Source: Nitrosarchaeum sp. (lineage in GTDB: Archaea > Thermoproteota > Nitrososphaeria > Nitrososphaerales > Nitrosopumilaceae). From it: 5,602 nucleotides of DNA. Location: contig JABFSW010000019.1 in assembly GCA_013140415.1 (NCBI GenBank), forward strand, positions 1 to 5,602. The letters run 5' to 3'. The translations under genes and the position numbers were made by a program. Shown here in pieces: positions 1-5,218 of this stretch (position 1 is its first letter; each line of letters starts with the position of its first letter). The notes beneath the pieces are model-generated. The model was not told the origin of the DNA, made no database searches, and was given only the letters and a program-made list of their open reading frames with translations.

Positions 1-39
1 GTAAAATTTTACGTAATCTCTTGTTGTTTTTATTCCCAT
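1..39 (-). CDS. Possible 5' end of a gene leaving the window on the left (partial)
   Basis: On the minus strand an ATG at 39 opens a frame that stays open to the left edge and reads MGIKTTRDYVKFY, 13 residues. The gene itself lies outside the window, so no function can be given. The fragment has a plausible soluble N-terminus, and the arrangement would be divergent from the small gene starting at 109, leaving about 70 bases for two promoters. No Shine-Dalgarno sequence is visible ahead of the ATG; an A/T-rich stretch at about 57-75 could hold a weak TATA element. Thirteen codons without a stop is not strong evidence in any genome, so this is tentative. Confidence 0.4.
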   Translation of the reverse strand, partial: MGIKTTRDYVKFY

Positions 40-79
40 ATTTTTGATGTAAATTTCTAGTATTTGATTTAACATCTAG

Positions 80-88
80 TTTATTTAG
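80..88 (+). promoter_or_regulatory. TATA-like box of the small gene at 109
   Basis: TTTATTTAG is centred about 25 bases ahead of the ATG at 109. This is the usual spacing from an archaeal TATA box to the transcription start, so the transcript would begin at or next to the start codon (leaderless). No ribosome binding site is present. The spacing is the main reason for choosing the ATG at 109 over the TTG at 100. Confidence 0.45.
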
Positions 89-108
89 AATTTTACTTAT
101 TGTGTATT

Positions 109-363
109 ATGGATACATGTGATACTAGAGTTCGTGCATACAAAAATGGAAAAACTTTTGCTCAGTGTAAAGAAATGGCTGAATCTATGAATCCTGTATT
201 TAAAGACCACATTGAAAAATACGGTAAAGTTCTATGGACTGAAATATTAGATCAAGTGGATCATGATGAGTTAATCTACAAATTGACATTGAAATTTCTT
301 AGACGAGATGGATATGATATAGGAAATAATAAAATTCCTGAAGTGAAAAAATTTATTTTGTAG
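109..363 (+). CDS. Small hypothetical protein, 84 aa
   Basis: I do not recognise this protein. It is a charged, soluble 84-residue chain with no signal peptide or membrane segment. The N-terminus holds two cysteines (C4, C20). Residues 17-50 look mostly helical, and the C-terminal half contains an acidic stretch DHDE (51-54) followed by a basic LKFLRRDGYD segment (61-70). An in-frame TTG at 100 is a possible earlier start, but ATG 109 fits the TATA box spacing and is preferred. The last 11 bases, including the stop, overlap the 3' end of the minus-strand membrane gene. Codon use is A/T-rich like its neighbours. It is probably a real lineage-specific gene, since the frame has good codon structure and its own promoter, but its function is unknown. 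Confidence 0.6.
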   Translation: MDTCDTRVRAYKNGKTFAQCKEMAESMNPVFKDHIEKYGKVLWTEILDQVDHDELIYKLTLKFLRRDGYDIGNNKIPEVKKFIL

Positions 364-1180
364 GATTTATTTTACAACTGCCATCTAAATTTCTTAACTT
401 TTTTGCCATTACAAAAGGTGTTACTAGTAACACTGGAATTGATACTGCAATGAATAGTGTTTGTAGTTGTGTTAGTGCAATAGATAACGCAATTCCACTT
501 GCTGTTCCTACAAAAATTGACAAAAATGTACCTGCACATGTTGGGCATGCTATGAATAATCCTGTAGCAGCTCCTACGGTGCTTATTCCACTGCTTTTTT
601 TTGATATTGTATATGCATTAACTGCAATAGACATGTTTAATCCTACCAAATATGTTACGATTACTTGCAACACTAAATTGATGGGTATGATTTGTAATCC
701 TACATGTTCTGTCAAATATATTATGATCTTTGGCATGTATCCAGGGTCATCACAACACGGAGATACAAATCCTGATGGTATGACCGCTCCATAATGTGTA
801 GCAAAATTTACCTCTGGCTGATACACAAGTGTTCCAGATACTAATGAAAAGAAAATACCGTATACAATAAACGTTAATACAAAAATTTTTCTTGCTCTTG
901 TATTCCACGTGCTTATTGCAATAATTGTTGCAATGTCATTTCCTTTTTTTTCTACTTTTTCCTTATGATATCTATACAATCCATATGCTATTGCTCCAAA
1001 TGCTGTCAATAATATTATGTAAAAACCATAAGCGATTCTTTGAATTGCATCTATTGAATCAGGTGTAATTAATTCTGAATTTTGGTATCTTGTATACATT
1101 ATGAATATAGTCGCTATTGTTGCAAACCCTAAAATTATTAATTTTTTTCCACTGTGACTAGATGTTTGGTTTTCCAACAT
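353..1180 (-). CDS. Six-helix membrane protein with CC and CPTC cysteine motifs, unknown function
   Basis: This is a 275-residue integral membrane protein. Hydrophobic segments lie at about 14-30, 50-69, 99-119, 163-189, 200-235 (long) and 240-259. A 40-residue loop (120-160) between helices 3 and 4 carries a string of possible metal ligands: H129, C142-C143, D144-D145, M149 and H159, around the motif SPCCDDPGYMP. Helix 5 contains GLFIACPTCAG (207-217), a glycine-rich segment with C212 and C215 in a CxxC arrangement. Intramembrane or membrane-edge cysteine pairs of this sort occur in thiol-disulfide carriers and in metal transporters (for example MerT-like proteins), but I cannot assign it to a family. 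The gene follows the CBS-TrkH gene by 51 bases on the same strand, so co-transcription is possible. A palindromic GAATTAATTC (1199-1208) sits about 24 bases ahead of the ATG and could serve as its own weak promoter. The 3' end overlaps the convergent small gene by 11 bases. Confidence 0.8.
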   Translation of the reverse strand: MLENQTSSHSGKKLIILGFATIATIFIMYTRYQNSELITPDSIDAIQRIAYGFYIILLTAFGAIAYGLYRYHKEKVEKKGNDIATIIAISTWNTRARKIFVLTFIVYGIFFSLVSGTLVYQPEVNFATHYGAVIPSGFVSPCCDDPGYMPKIIIYLTEHVGLQIIPINLVLQVIVTYLVGLNMSIAVNAYTISKKSSGISTVGAATGLFIACPTCAGTFLSIFVGTASGIALSIALTQLQTLFIAVSIPVLLVTPFVMAKKLRNLDGSCKINPTK

Positions 1181-1198
1181 GCTCCATTGAATGTTATT

Positions 1199-1208
1199 GA
1201 ATTAATTC
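1199..1208 (-). promoter_or_regulatory. Possible TATA-like element ahead of the membrane gene
   Basis: The perfect 10-base palindrome GAATTAATTC is centred 23-24 bases upstream of the minus-strand ATG at 1180, a spacing that suits leaderless transcription. A GGAG just ahead of the ATG is too close to act as a Shine-Dalgarno site. The gene could equally be read through from the transporter gene, as no T-rich terminator follows that stop codon. Confidence 0.25.
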
Positions 1209-1231
1209 TATTCTGTCTTTTCAACTATTTT

Positions 1232-3046
1232 TTAGCTTAATTTAGGCACAAAAATATAGATTACTGCAATAATTTCCATTCTTCCAATTATCATTAACAA
1301 ACTTATCACCATTTTTGCTGTAGTATCTGTTTCTAAATCTACTATGTCTGGGGTTAATCCTGTAGTAGTGATTATGGAAGATGCTTCAAAGAATGCAATC
1401 TCAAAACTTTTCTTTTCAATTGTTGTCAAATATTCTGCTGTTATAGTTATAGTTCCTAAAAATAACATTATTATCAATACTGTTGATACCAACTCTTTTT
1501 TTCTTTGTGGTTTTAACTCCGATCGATATGTCTTGCTGAATAACTTTGCACAATCTCTTAACTGTAATAACCTAAAAATCTTAATTCCTCCAGCAGTTGA
1601 AAAAGCACATCCTCCTATGATCATTAATAAAATCAAAATTGTGTGTGTGGCACCGTTAAAATTTACACTTTCTTGCGAATGTAATCCTGATGTTGTACTA
1701 GCTGATACTGCATAAAACATACTAGTTAAAGGATCTAATCCACTAAACAAAATGAATAATAATATTGCAACAGATAAAATTATAAAATATGCTAGGACCT
1801 CTTTGCCAAGTTTTGGCGAGAGAAATTTTTTTCTAACAAATGAATAGTGAAAGGTAAACGGTAATGCCCCAAATATCATTGCACTCATTAAAATTATTTG
1901 TTCTTGCCATCCAAAGTCATCTAGAATTGTAGATGTTGGTAAAAATCCCCCAGTGGCAAATGCGCTTATGACCAATGAAAAATTATCTATGATATTTATC
2001 TCTCCAAACACATAGAGCAAACTCACAACAATTACAATGTATATTGTAAAAATTATTGTAATGGTTCCAAAAAGCTCTTTCATGTGTAGTGATCTGCCTG
2101 AAATAAAACCTCGCAATGATTGTATTTTTGATTCTGGATAAAGTGCAGTGATTACTAAATAAATAAAACTCATCCCGCCTACTAATTGTGTGAAACTTCT
2201 ATAGAATGTAAAACTCTGAGGCAGGTTTTCTGGCTCATCAATTAATGTCAGTCCAGACGTAGTAAATCCCGATACACTTGAAAAAAATGCGTTGACAAAT
2301 CCTTCTGTTGCTGATTCTTGACTTGGCATCACATACAGATATGGAATTGTCCCAAATAGCGATAATACCAACAAACTTGATAATACAAGAATTGATGCCT
2401 GTTGAATATTCAGGCTTGCTTTTTCGCCGTATGCATTAAGGAAAAATCCTGTTACCAGTAAAAGTACTGTAGTAAGATAAATTCCTGCAGCCGTTACAGT
2501 TTCTCCTAATATTGTTGATAATACTGCAGGAACAAGTAACAAAACTCCTGCAAACTGTAATACGAATCCAAGATTTCCTAAAATCGCTTTTACAGGAGGA
2601 CTAAATAGATGAGGCGCAGTAGCTGTTGCATCTCTTATCACATTTGCAATAGTTCCCTGAAAAATTATTCCAATAACTTCATTTTTTTTAGACACAACTG
2701 GAAGTTTTCTGATTTTACTATCCCTCATTGTATGAAGTGCTTCCTGCAGTGTTGTTTTTTCCCTAATTGTAATTAATGGTGCAGACATGATATCTTTCAA
2801 AGATGCTGATTCTGCATATGTCATGATCTCACTCATTTTATTTATGATGTCTTCGTCTGTAACAATTCCAATTGGCAAGTGACTGTCATCAATTACAATT
2901 ATGTCGTCTCTTTCAGAATCTTGAAGCATTTTAGCTGCTTGTCTAACCAGTGTATTTTGATCTAACAACAGAAAATCTTTACTCATGTATGATGAGACAT
3001 GTTTTGTAAGGACATATGATACCGAACGTTCAGGATTTAGCGACAT
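1232..3046 (-). CDS. TrkH/KtrB-family potassium transporter with N-terminal CBS domain pair
   Basis: This is a potassium uptake channel/transporter of the superfamily of K+ transporters, with a fused cytoplasmic sensor. Numbering is from the codon at 3049; subtract one for the preferred ATG at 3046. Residues about 13-75 and 82-140 are two CBS domains (second strand motif GIVTDEDI at 61-68), a module that typically binds adenine nucleotides. The membrane part starts near residue 155. It shows four repeated pore loops with the filter glycines: TTSGL (263-267), ATGGF (365-369), STTSGL (451-456) and TTTGL (561-565). It also has the family motif STAGGIK (484-490) after the third loop and an arginine in IIGRMEI (587-593), matching the conserved pore arginine of the last helix. 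All four filter loops are intact, so it should be functional. The usual partner, a TrkA/KtrA RCK protein, is not in this window; the CBS pair may gate it in cis. The start is taken as ATG 3046 rather than TTG 3049 because a TATA box lies at the leaderless spacing. Confidence 0.92.
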   Translation of the reverse strand: MSLNPERSVSYVLTKHVSSYMSKDFLLLDQNTLVRQAAKMLQDSERDDIIVIDDSHLPIGIVTDEDIINKMSEIMTYAESASLKDIMSAPLITIREKTTLQEALHTMRDSKIRKLPVVSKKNEVIGIIFQGTIANVIRDATATAPHLFSPPVKAILGNLGFVLQFAGVLLLVPAVLSTILGETVTAAGIYLTTVLLLVTGFFLNAYGEKASLNIQQASILVLSSLLVLSLFGTIPYLYVMPSQESATEGFVNAFFSSVSGFTTSGLTLIDEPENLPQSFTFYRSFTQLVGGMSFIYLVITALYPESKIQSLRGFISGRSLHMKELFGTITIIFTIYIVIVVSLLYVFGEINIIDNFSLVISAFATGGFLPTSTILDDFGWQEQIILMSAMIFGALPFTFHYSFVRKKFLSPKLGKEVLAYFIILSVAILLFILFSGLDPLTSMFYAVSASTTSGLHSQESVNFNGATHTILILLMIIGGCAFSTAGGIKIFRLLQLRDCAKLFSKTYRSELKPQRKKELVSTVLIIMLFLGTITITAEYLTTIEKKSFEIAFFEASSIITTTGLTPDIVDLETDTTAKMVISLLMIIGRMEIIAVIYIFVPKLS

Positions 3047-3069
3047 CAAGCTTTACTTCATTATTGACA

Positions 3070-3077
3070 TTAAATAA
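3070..3077 (-). promoter_or_regulatory. TATA box of the CBS-TrkH gene
   Basis: The minus strand reads TTATTTAA here, centred about 27 bases upstream of the ATG at 3046. That places the predicted transcription start at or next to the start codon, so the mRNA would be leaderless. It lies back to back with the promoter of the DUF151 gene in a 137-base divergent intergenic region. Confidence 0.5.
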
Positions 3078-3144
3078 TTTGGGGTTGTACATTTGTTCAG
3101 ATCGTTATAAAAAATTAACACAAATTCAATCAATTACTTAGTAT

Positions 3145-3153
3145 CTTTATAAG
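3145..3153 (+). promoter_or_regulatory. TATA box of the DUF151 gene
   Basis: CTTTATAAG is a near-ideal archaeal TATA box. It is centred 35 bases ahead of the ATG at 3184, so transcription should start about 8-12 bases before the start codon, giving a very short leader. An ATG at 3171 is out of frame with the gene and near or upstream of the predicted transcription start. No Shine-Dalgarno sequence is seen. Confidence 0.6.
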
Positions 3154-3183
3154 CACTGAATTGAAACATTATGCGTAGATACA

Positions 3184-3609
3184 ATGGAAATTGATCAAGC
3201 ACAAGAGCCTGATTATGAATCGGTCAAAATTGATTATGTTGGGTTTGTAGATCCTTATGCAGTTGAAGGAATGTTGGTTCTAAAAGGCGATGATGGCAAA
3301 GAATTTCACATGAGGGCTTTTTCTGGTGAAGTTGCTAGACACATATCCAGCTTTACTGAAAGTGCAGGCGACTCAGTACCCTCAATTTACAAAATGATGG
3401 AAGAAATATGTGAAGAGAATGAATTAGTTTTGGTTAAAGTCAAAATTTATGAAAGCGGCGAGGTATTGCGTGCTAATCTGTATTTCACTGGAAAAAAAGA
3501 TATGGTATTACGAAATTATCGTGCATCTGACGCTATGGCTTTAGGGACGTTGTATAATATTCCAATTCTAGTTAGAAAAAATCTCCTTAAAGAACACATG
3601 GAAGCCTGA
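3184..3609 (+). CDS. DUF151 (bifunctional nuclease-like domain) protein
   Basis: This 141-residue protein is a stand-alone DUF151/BFN domain. The family pattern is visible: an opening strand region (VKIDYVGFVDPYAVEGMLVL, 14-33), then GKEFHMRAFSGEVARHI (38-54) in the place of the family's GR-LPI-IG--EA segment. A central helix with a paired-strand region follows (65-100), and the diagnostic YRASDAMALG (112-121) matches the family's RPSDAIALA motif. It ends with YNIPILVRKNLL (124-135). Length is typical of the family core, without the extra C-terminal UvrB/UvrC-like segment found in some bacterial members. The domain name comes from a plant protein reported to cleave DNA and RNA; activity of prokaryotic members is not settled, so nuclease function is not asserted. 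It is transcribed divergently from the CBS-TrkH gene from its own strong TATA box, probably as a single gene. Confidence 0.85.
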   Translation: MEIDQAQEPDYESVKIDYVGFVDPYAVEGMLVLKGDDGKEFHMRAFSGEVARHISSFTESAGDSVPSIYKMMEEICEENELVLVKVKIYESGEVLRANLYFTGKKDMVLRNYRASDAMALGTLYNIPILVRKNLLKEHMEA

Positions 3610-3676
3610 AACGATATTGTGAATATATTCTTGAATCAATCTCAATGATTATTAGAATTATCGACCTTATTACATG

Positions 3677-3707
3677 ATTTCAATATTCTAAATTGAAATT
3701 GGTTTTT
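3677..3707 (+). terminator. Hairpin plus T-run after the DUF151 gene
   Basis: ATTTCAAT (3677-3684) and ATTGAAAT (3692-3699) form an 8-base-pair stem with a 7-base loop, followed two bases later by TTTTT (3703-3707) on the plus strand. It sits 68 bases after the DUF151 stop and spans the stop codon of the convergent HD-domain gene. The stem is A/T-rich and weak; archaeal termination depends mostly on the T-run, so the hairpin may be incidental. Confidence 0.35.
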
Positions 3708-4251
3708 GATTAAATTTAATGCCTATTGTATTTATTCCATCAATAATATCTTGAATTTTTGGATACATTGATTTATTTTCAGATATGTCATTTTTAATTA
3801 TTCTAAGATAGTGTAAAATCTTTTTAATCTGTTTGTTTTTCTGAGTTTTTGAGATTGGTGCATTTGCCAAATCTTTTAGATTTGCAGATATGTCACATAA
3901 TTTTATAATTTTTGATTGAAATGGTGCATCTTTTAACTGGTTGATGTACTGTATTTCTCTGTCTTTTTTTGGAATGTTTTGATCTTTTGACAATGATAAA
4001 ACAATTACTGCGACTTCTCTTCCAAATCTTTCATTAATTTGATCAAAAGTGACATCTGTATTCTCTATGATGTCATGAAGCCACGCTGCACACAATACCT
4101 CTTTATCTGTAACTCCTAGATTTTTGAGTCTGTTTACAACTCCCTCCAAATGATCAGAATATGGAGTCACTCCATCCTTTCTTTTCTGATTTTTGTGTTT
4201 TTCCTGGGCAAATTTTTTTGCACCTAATACAATATCTGTGATATCTTCCAT
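3688..4251 (-). CDS. HD-domain hydrolase, MESH1/SpoT-like small alarmone hydrolase family
   Basis: This 187-residue single-domain protein aligns along its length with the MESH1 (HDDC3)/SpoT hydrolase HD fold, which removes pyrophosphate from (p)ppGpp; the animal enzyme also dephosphorylates NADPH. Visible landmarks in order: FAQEKHKNQKRKDGVTPY (14-31), with R24 and the first metal histidine H34 shortly after; WLHDIIENT (57-65), holding the HD pair H59-D60; FGREV (76-80); REIQ (98-101); and KLCDISANLKDL (117-128), which supplies D120 and N124. The metal set H34, H59, D60, D120 is complete. The acidic dyad Glu-Asp, catalytic in MESH1 and SpoT, is here E63-N64, so the second acid is replaced by Asn. 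There is no synthetase, TGS or ACT domain, so it would be hydrolase-only. It is transcribed alone, convergent with the DUF151 gene. No clear TATA box stands at the standard distance; A/T-rich tracts at about 4281-4290 and 4311-4325 are weak candidates. Family assignment is firm, substrate is not. Confidence 0.85.
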   Translation of the reverse strand: MEDITDIVLGAKKFAQEKHKNQKRKDGVTPYSDHLEGVVNRLKNLGVTDKEVLCAAWLHDIIENTDVTFDQINERFGREVAVIVLSLSKDQNIPKKDREIQYINQLKDAPFQSKIIKLCDISANLKDLANAPISKTQKNKQIKKILHYLRIIKNDISENKSMYPKIQDIIDGINTIGIKFNQKPISI

Positions 4252-4485
4252 CGCAATATCGTTTCTTTTCCAATATGTAGAGGTTTATTCTCTAATTCTC
4301 GGTTTGGAATTCTAAAATATATATGATAAATGCTTCATAATTCGGCAAACTCATCAGCAATCAGATATAGCTTTTCTATTAATCATCAGCAATTGATTAT
4401 TCTACATTCTAAGATATATGGGTATTATCGATATTTGCTTAACAAATCATAACATTTTTCATATCCAGAAAACTAATACTTCTTC
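4252..4485. other. Divergent intergenic region with an 11-base direct repeat
   Basis: This 234-base gap separates the HD-domain gene (minus) from the 78-residue gene (plus). It contains no convincing ORF or RNA gene. An A/T block AAAATATATAT (4314-4324) could be a TATA element on either strand. TCATCAGCAAT occurs at 4351-4361 and again at 4383-4393, 32 bases apart start to start. The second copy overlaps a small hairpin TAATCA/TGATTA (4380-4385 with 4394-4399). TATCGATA (4426-4433) is an 8-base palindrome. These may be operator elements, but nothing in the sequence proves it. Confidence 0.4.
4351..4393. repeat. Direct repeat TCATCAGCAAT, two copies
   Basis: The 11-base sequence is identical at 4351-4361 and 4383-4393. 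The 32-base period is close to three helical turns, which would place both copies on the same DNA face. They lie in the gap between two divergently transcribed genes, about 100-130 bases from each start codon. Confidence 0.5.
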
Positions 4486-4722
4486 ATGGCTAATCTTGAT
4501 GTTTTGTATCGAAATGTAGCTACTAAAGTTATCAAAAGATGTCATGGCAGTATCAAAATCACAAAACATGGTAAAATTTTAGAAGTATATGATGTAAACA
4601 GACACATTTGGAGTAAAGGACTTGCTGGATTAATCATTAAAGAAGAATGTAAGAATGTTGATTTGAAGGAATGGGAATTTGCATACGTCAGAAATTATAT
4701 AATTAAAGAGTTGCTTTCTTGA
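4486..4722 (+). CDS. Small hypothetical protein, 78 aa
   Basis: I do not recognise this protein. It is a basic, soluble 78-residue chain. The centre has a strand-like pattern GSIKITKHGKILEVYDVN (21-38), and the C-terminal part (59-77) is probably helical and contains KEWEFAYVRNYIIKELL. C19 and C55 are the only cysteines. No signal or membrane segment is present. The ATG at 4486 is the first in frame; there is no Shine-Dalgarno sequence, and the TATA match about 25 bases upstream (CATATCC, near 4460) is poor. It converges on the zinc-ribbon gene with 28 bases between stop codons. The frame and A/T-rich codon use suit a real gene, but no function can be inferred. Confidence 0.55.
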   Translation: MANLDVLYRNVATKVIKRCHGSIKITKHGKILEVYDVNRHIWSKGLAGLIIKEECKNVDLKEWEFAYVRNYIIKELLS

Positions 4723-4750
4723 TTATGATGGTATCTTTTGTATCTGAAAT

Positions 4751-5011
4751 CTAGTATGTCACTTTTCGTATGAGATGTGGCTCTTTTAACATAACCTGAT
4801 AGTCTTTTGCAGCTGACAATTCCACTTCTCTAAGATTGTGGTTTGTAACTACGGTTAATGCTTCACAACGTGTGCAAAGTATTGTCTGACCATCAGATCT
4901 TCTTTCAAAAACAACATTTTTTTCTAATCTGTCATCTTTTTGGCATGTGGGACATAATTTTGGTTCTTTTAGTATTGTGATTATTTCCCGGATGTAAATT
5001 GTTCTTGGCAT
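4751..5011 (-). CDS. Small zinc-ribbon protein, 86 aa
   Basis: Two cysteine knuckles, CPTC (20-23) and CTRC (46-49), are separated by 22 residues, the layout of a single zinc ribbon. The segment between them is polar (KDDRLEKNVVFERRSDGQ) and probably forms the beta hairpin. A basic/hydrophobic N-terminus (1-15) and a C-terminal tail with a possible helix (61-75) flank the ribbon. Archaea have many small zinc-ribbon proteins in transcription and translation (TFS, RpoP, ribosomal proteins); this one does not match any of those that I can recall, so the role stays open. The stop is TAG at 4751. The start ATG at 5011 has no Shine-Dalgarno sequence. A minus-strand CATTAAAATAC (5048-5058) about 42 bases upstream may be its TATA box, giving a leader of roughly 16 bases. 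Confidence 0.7.
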   Translation of the reverse strand: MPRTIYIREIITILKEPKLCPTCQKDDRLEKNVVFERRSDGQTILCTRCEALTVVTNHNLREVELSAAKDYQVMLKEPHLIRKVTY

Positions 5012-5218
5012 TTGTGTATTTTACAAAAGTCTGACAGAAAAGAGTTTGTATTTTAATGTTAAATGGCATCCAGCATTTTGTTTCAAACAAAAACCGTTCT
5101 TTTAATTATTTGAACCAAAACGTTAGGTATTCAATATATTTCCTAATCTAGCCAATTAACAAATATCATTTGTATTATCCATGAAATATGTCTTTGGCAT
5201 TTATTATTAAATAAAATT
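5012..5218. other. Intergenic region without a detectable gene
   Basis: This 207-base A/T-rich gap lies between the purP stop and the zinc-ribbon start, both on minus. I see no ORF with coding character and no tRNA-like fold. Immediately after the purP stop the minus strand reads AATTTTATTTAATAATAAAT, a T-rich tract that may terminate purP transcription, and the probable zinc-ribbon promoter is near 5048-5058. Confidence 0.4.
5048..5058 (-). promoter_or_regulatory. Possible TATA box of the zinc-ribbon gene
   Basis: The minus strand reads CATTAAAATAC, centred about 42 bases ahead of the ATG at 5011. The predicted start of transcription would be near 5027. A nearer A/T stretch, TTGTAAAATA, is only about 10 bases from the ATG and too close to be the box. 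Confidence 0.3.

Noticed and set aside
1..12. Perfect palindrome GTAAAATTTTAC at the left edge
   Set aside because: A 12-base palindrome in A/T-rich DNA is not remarkable, and it lies inside a possible coding start whose context is cut off.
450..794. Open frame of 114 codons on plus inside the membrane gene
   Set aside because: It lies wholly antisense to a clearly coding membrane protein, has no promoter, and its composition is the mirror of the hydrophobic codons opposite.
1181..1187. ATG at 1187 and GGAG just before ATG 1180 on minus
   Set aside because: The 1187 ATG is out of frame, and the GGAG is only about two bases from the start codon, too close for ribosome binding.
1344..1715. 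Open frame of 123 codons on plus inside the TrkH gene
   Set aside because: Antisense to a well-supported transporter with intact motifs; a shadow frame.
3171..3183. ATG at 3171 as a start for the DUF151 gene or a leader peptide
   Set aside because: It is out of frame with the gene and lies near or before the predicted transcription start.
3621..3650. Palindrome GAATATATTC and small hairpin AATCA/TGATT after the DUF151 gene
   Set aside because: Short, A/T-only or 5-base stems without a T-run right after them; too weak to call a separate terminator or operator.
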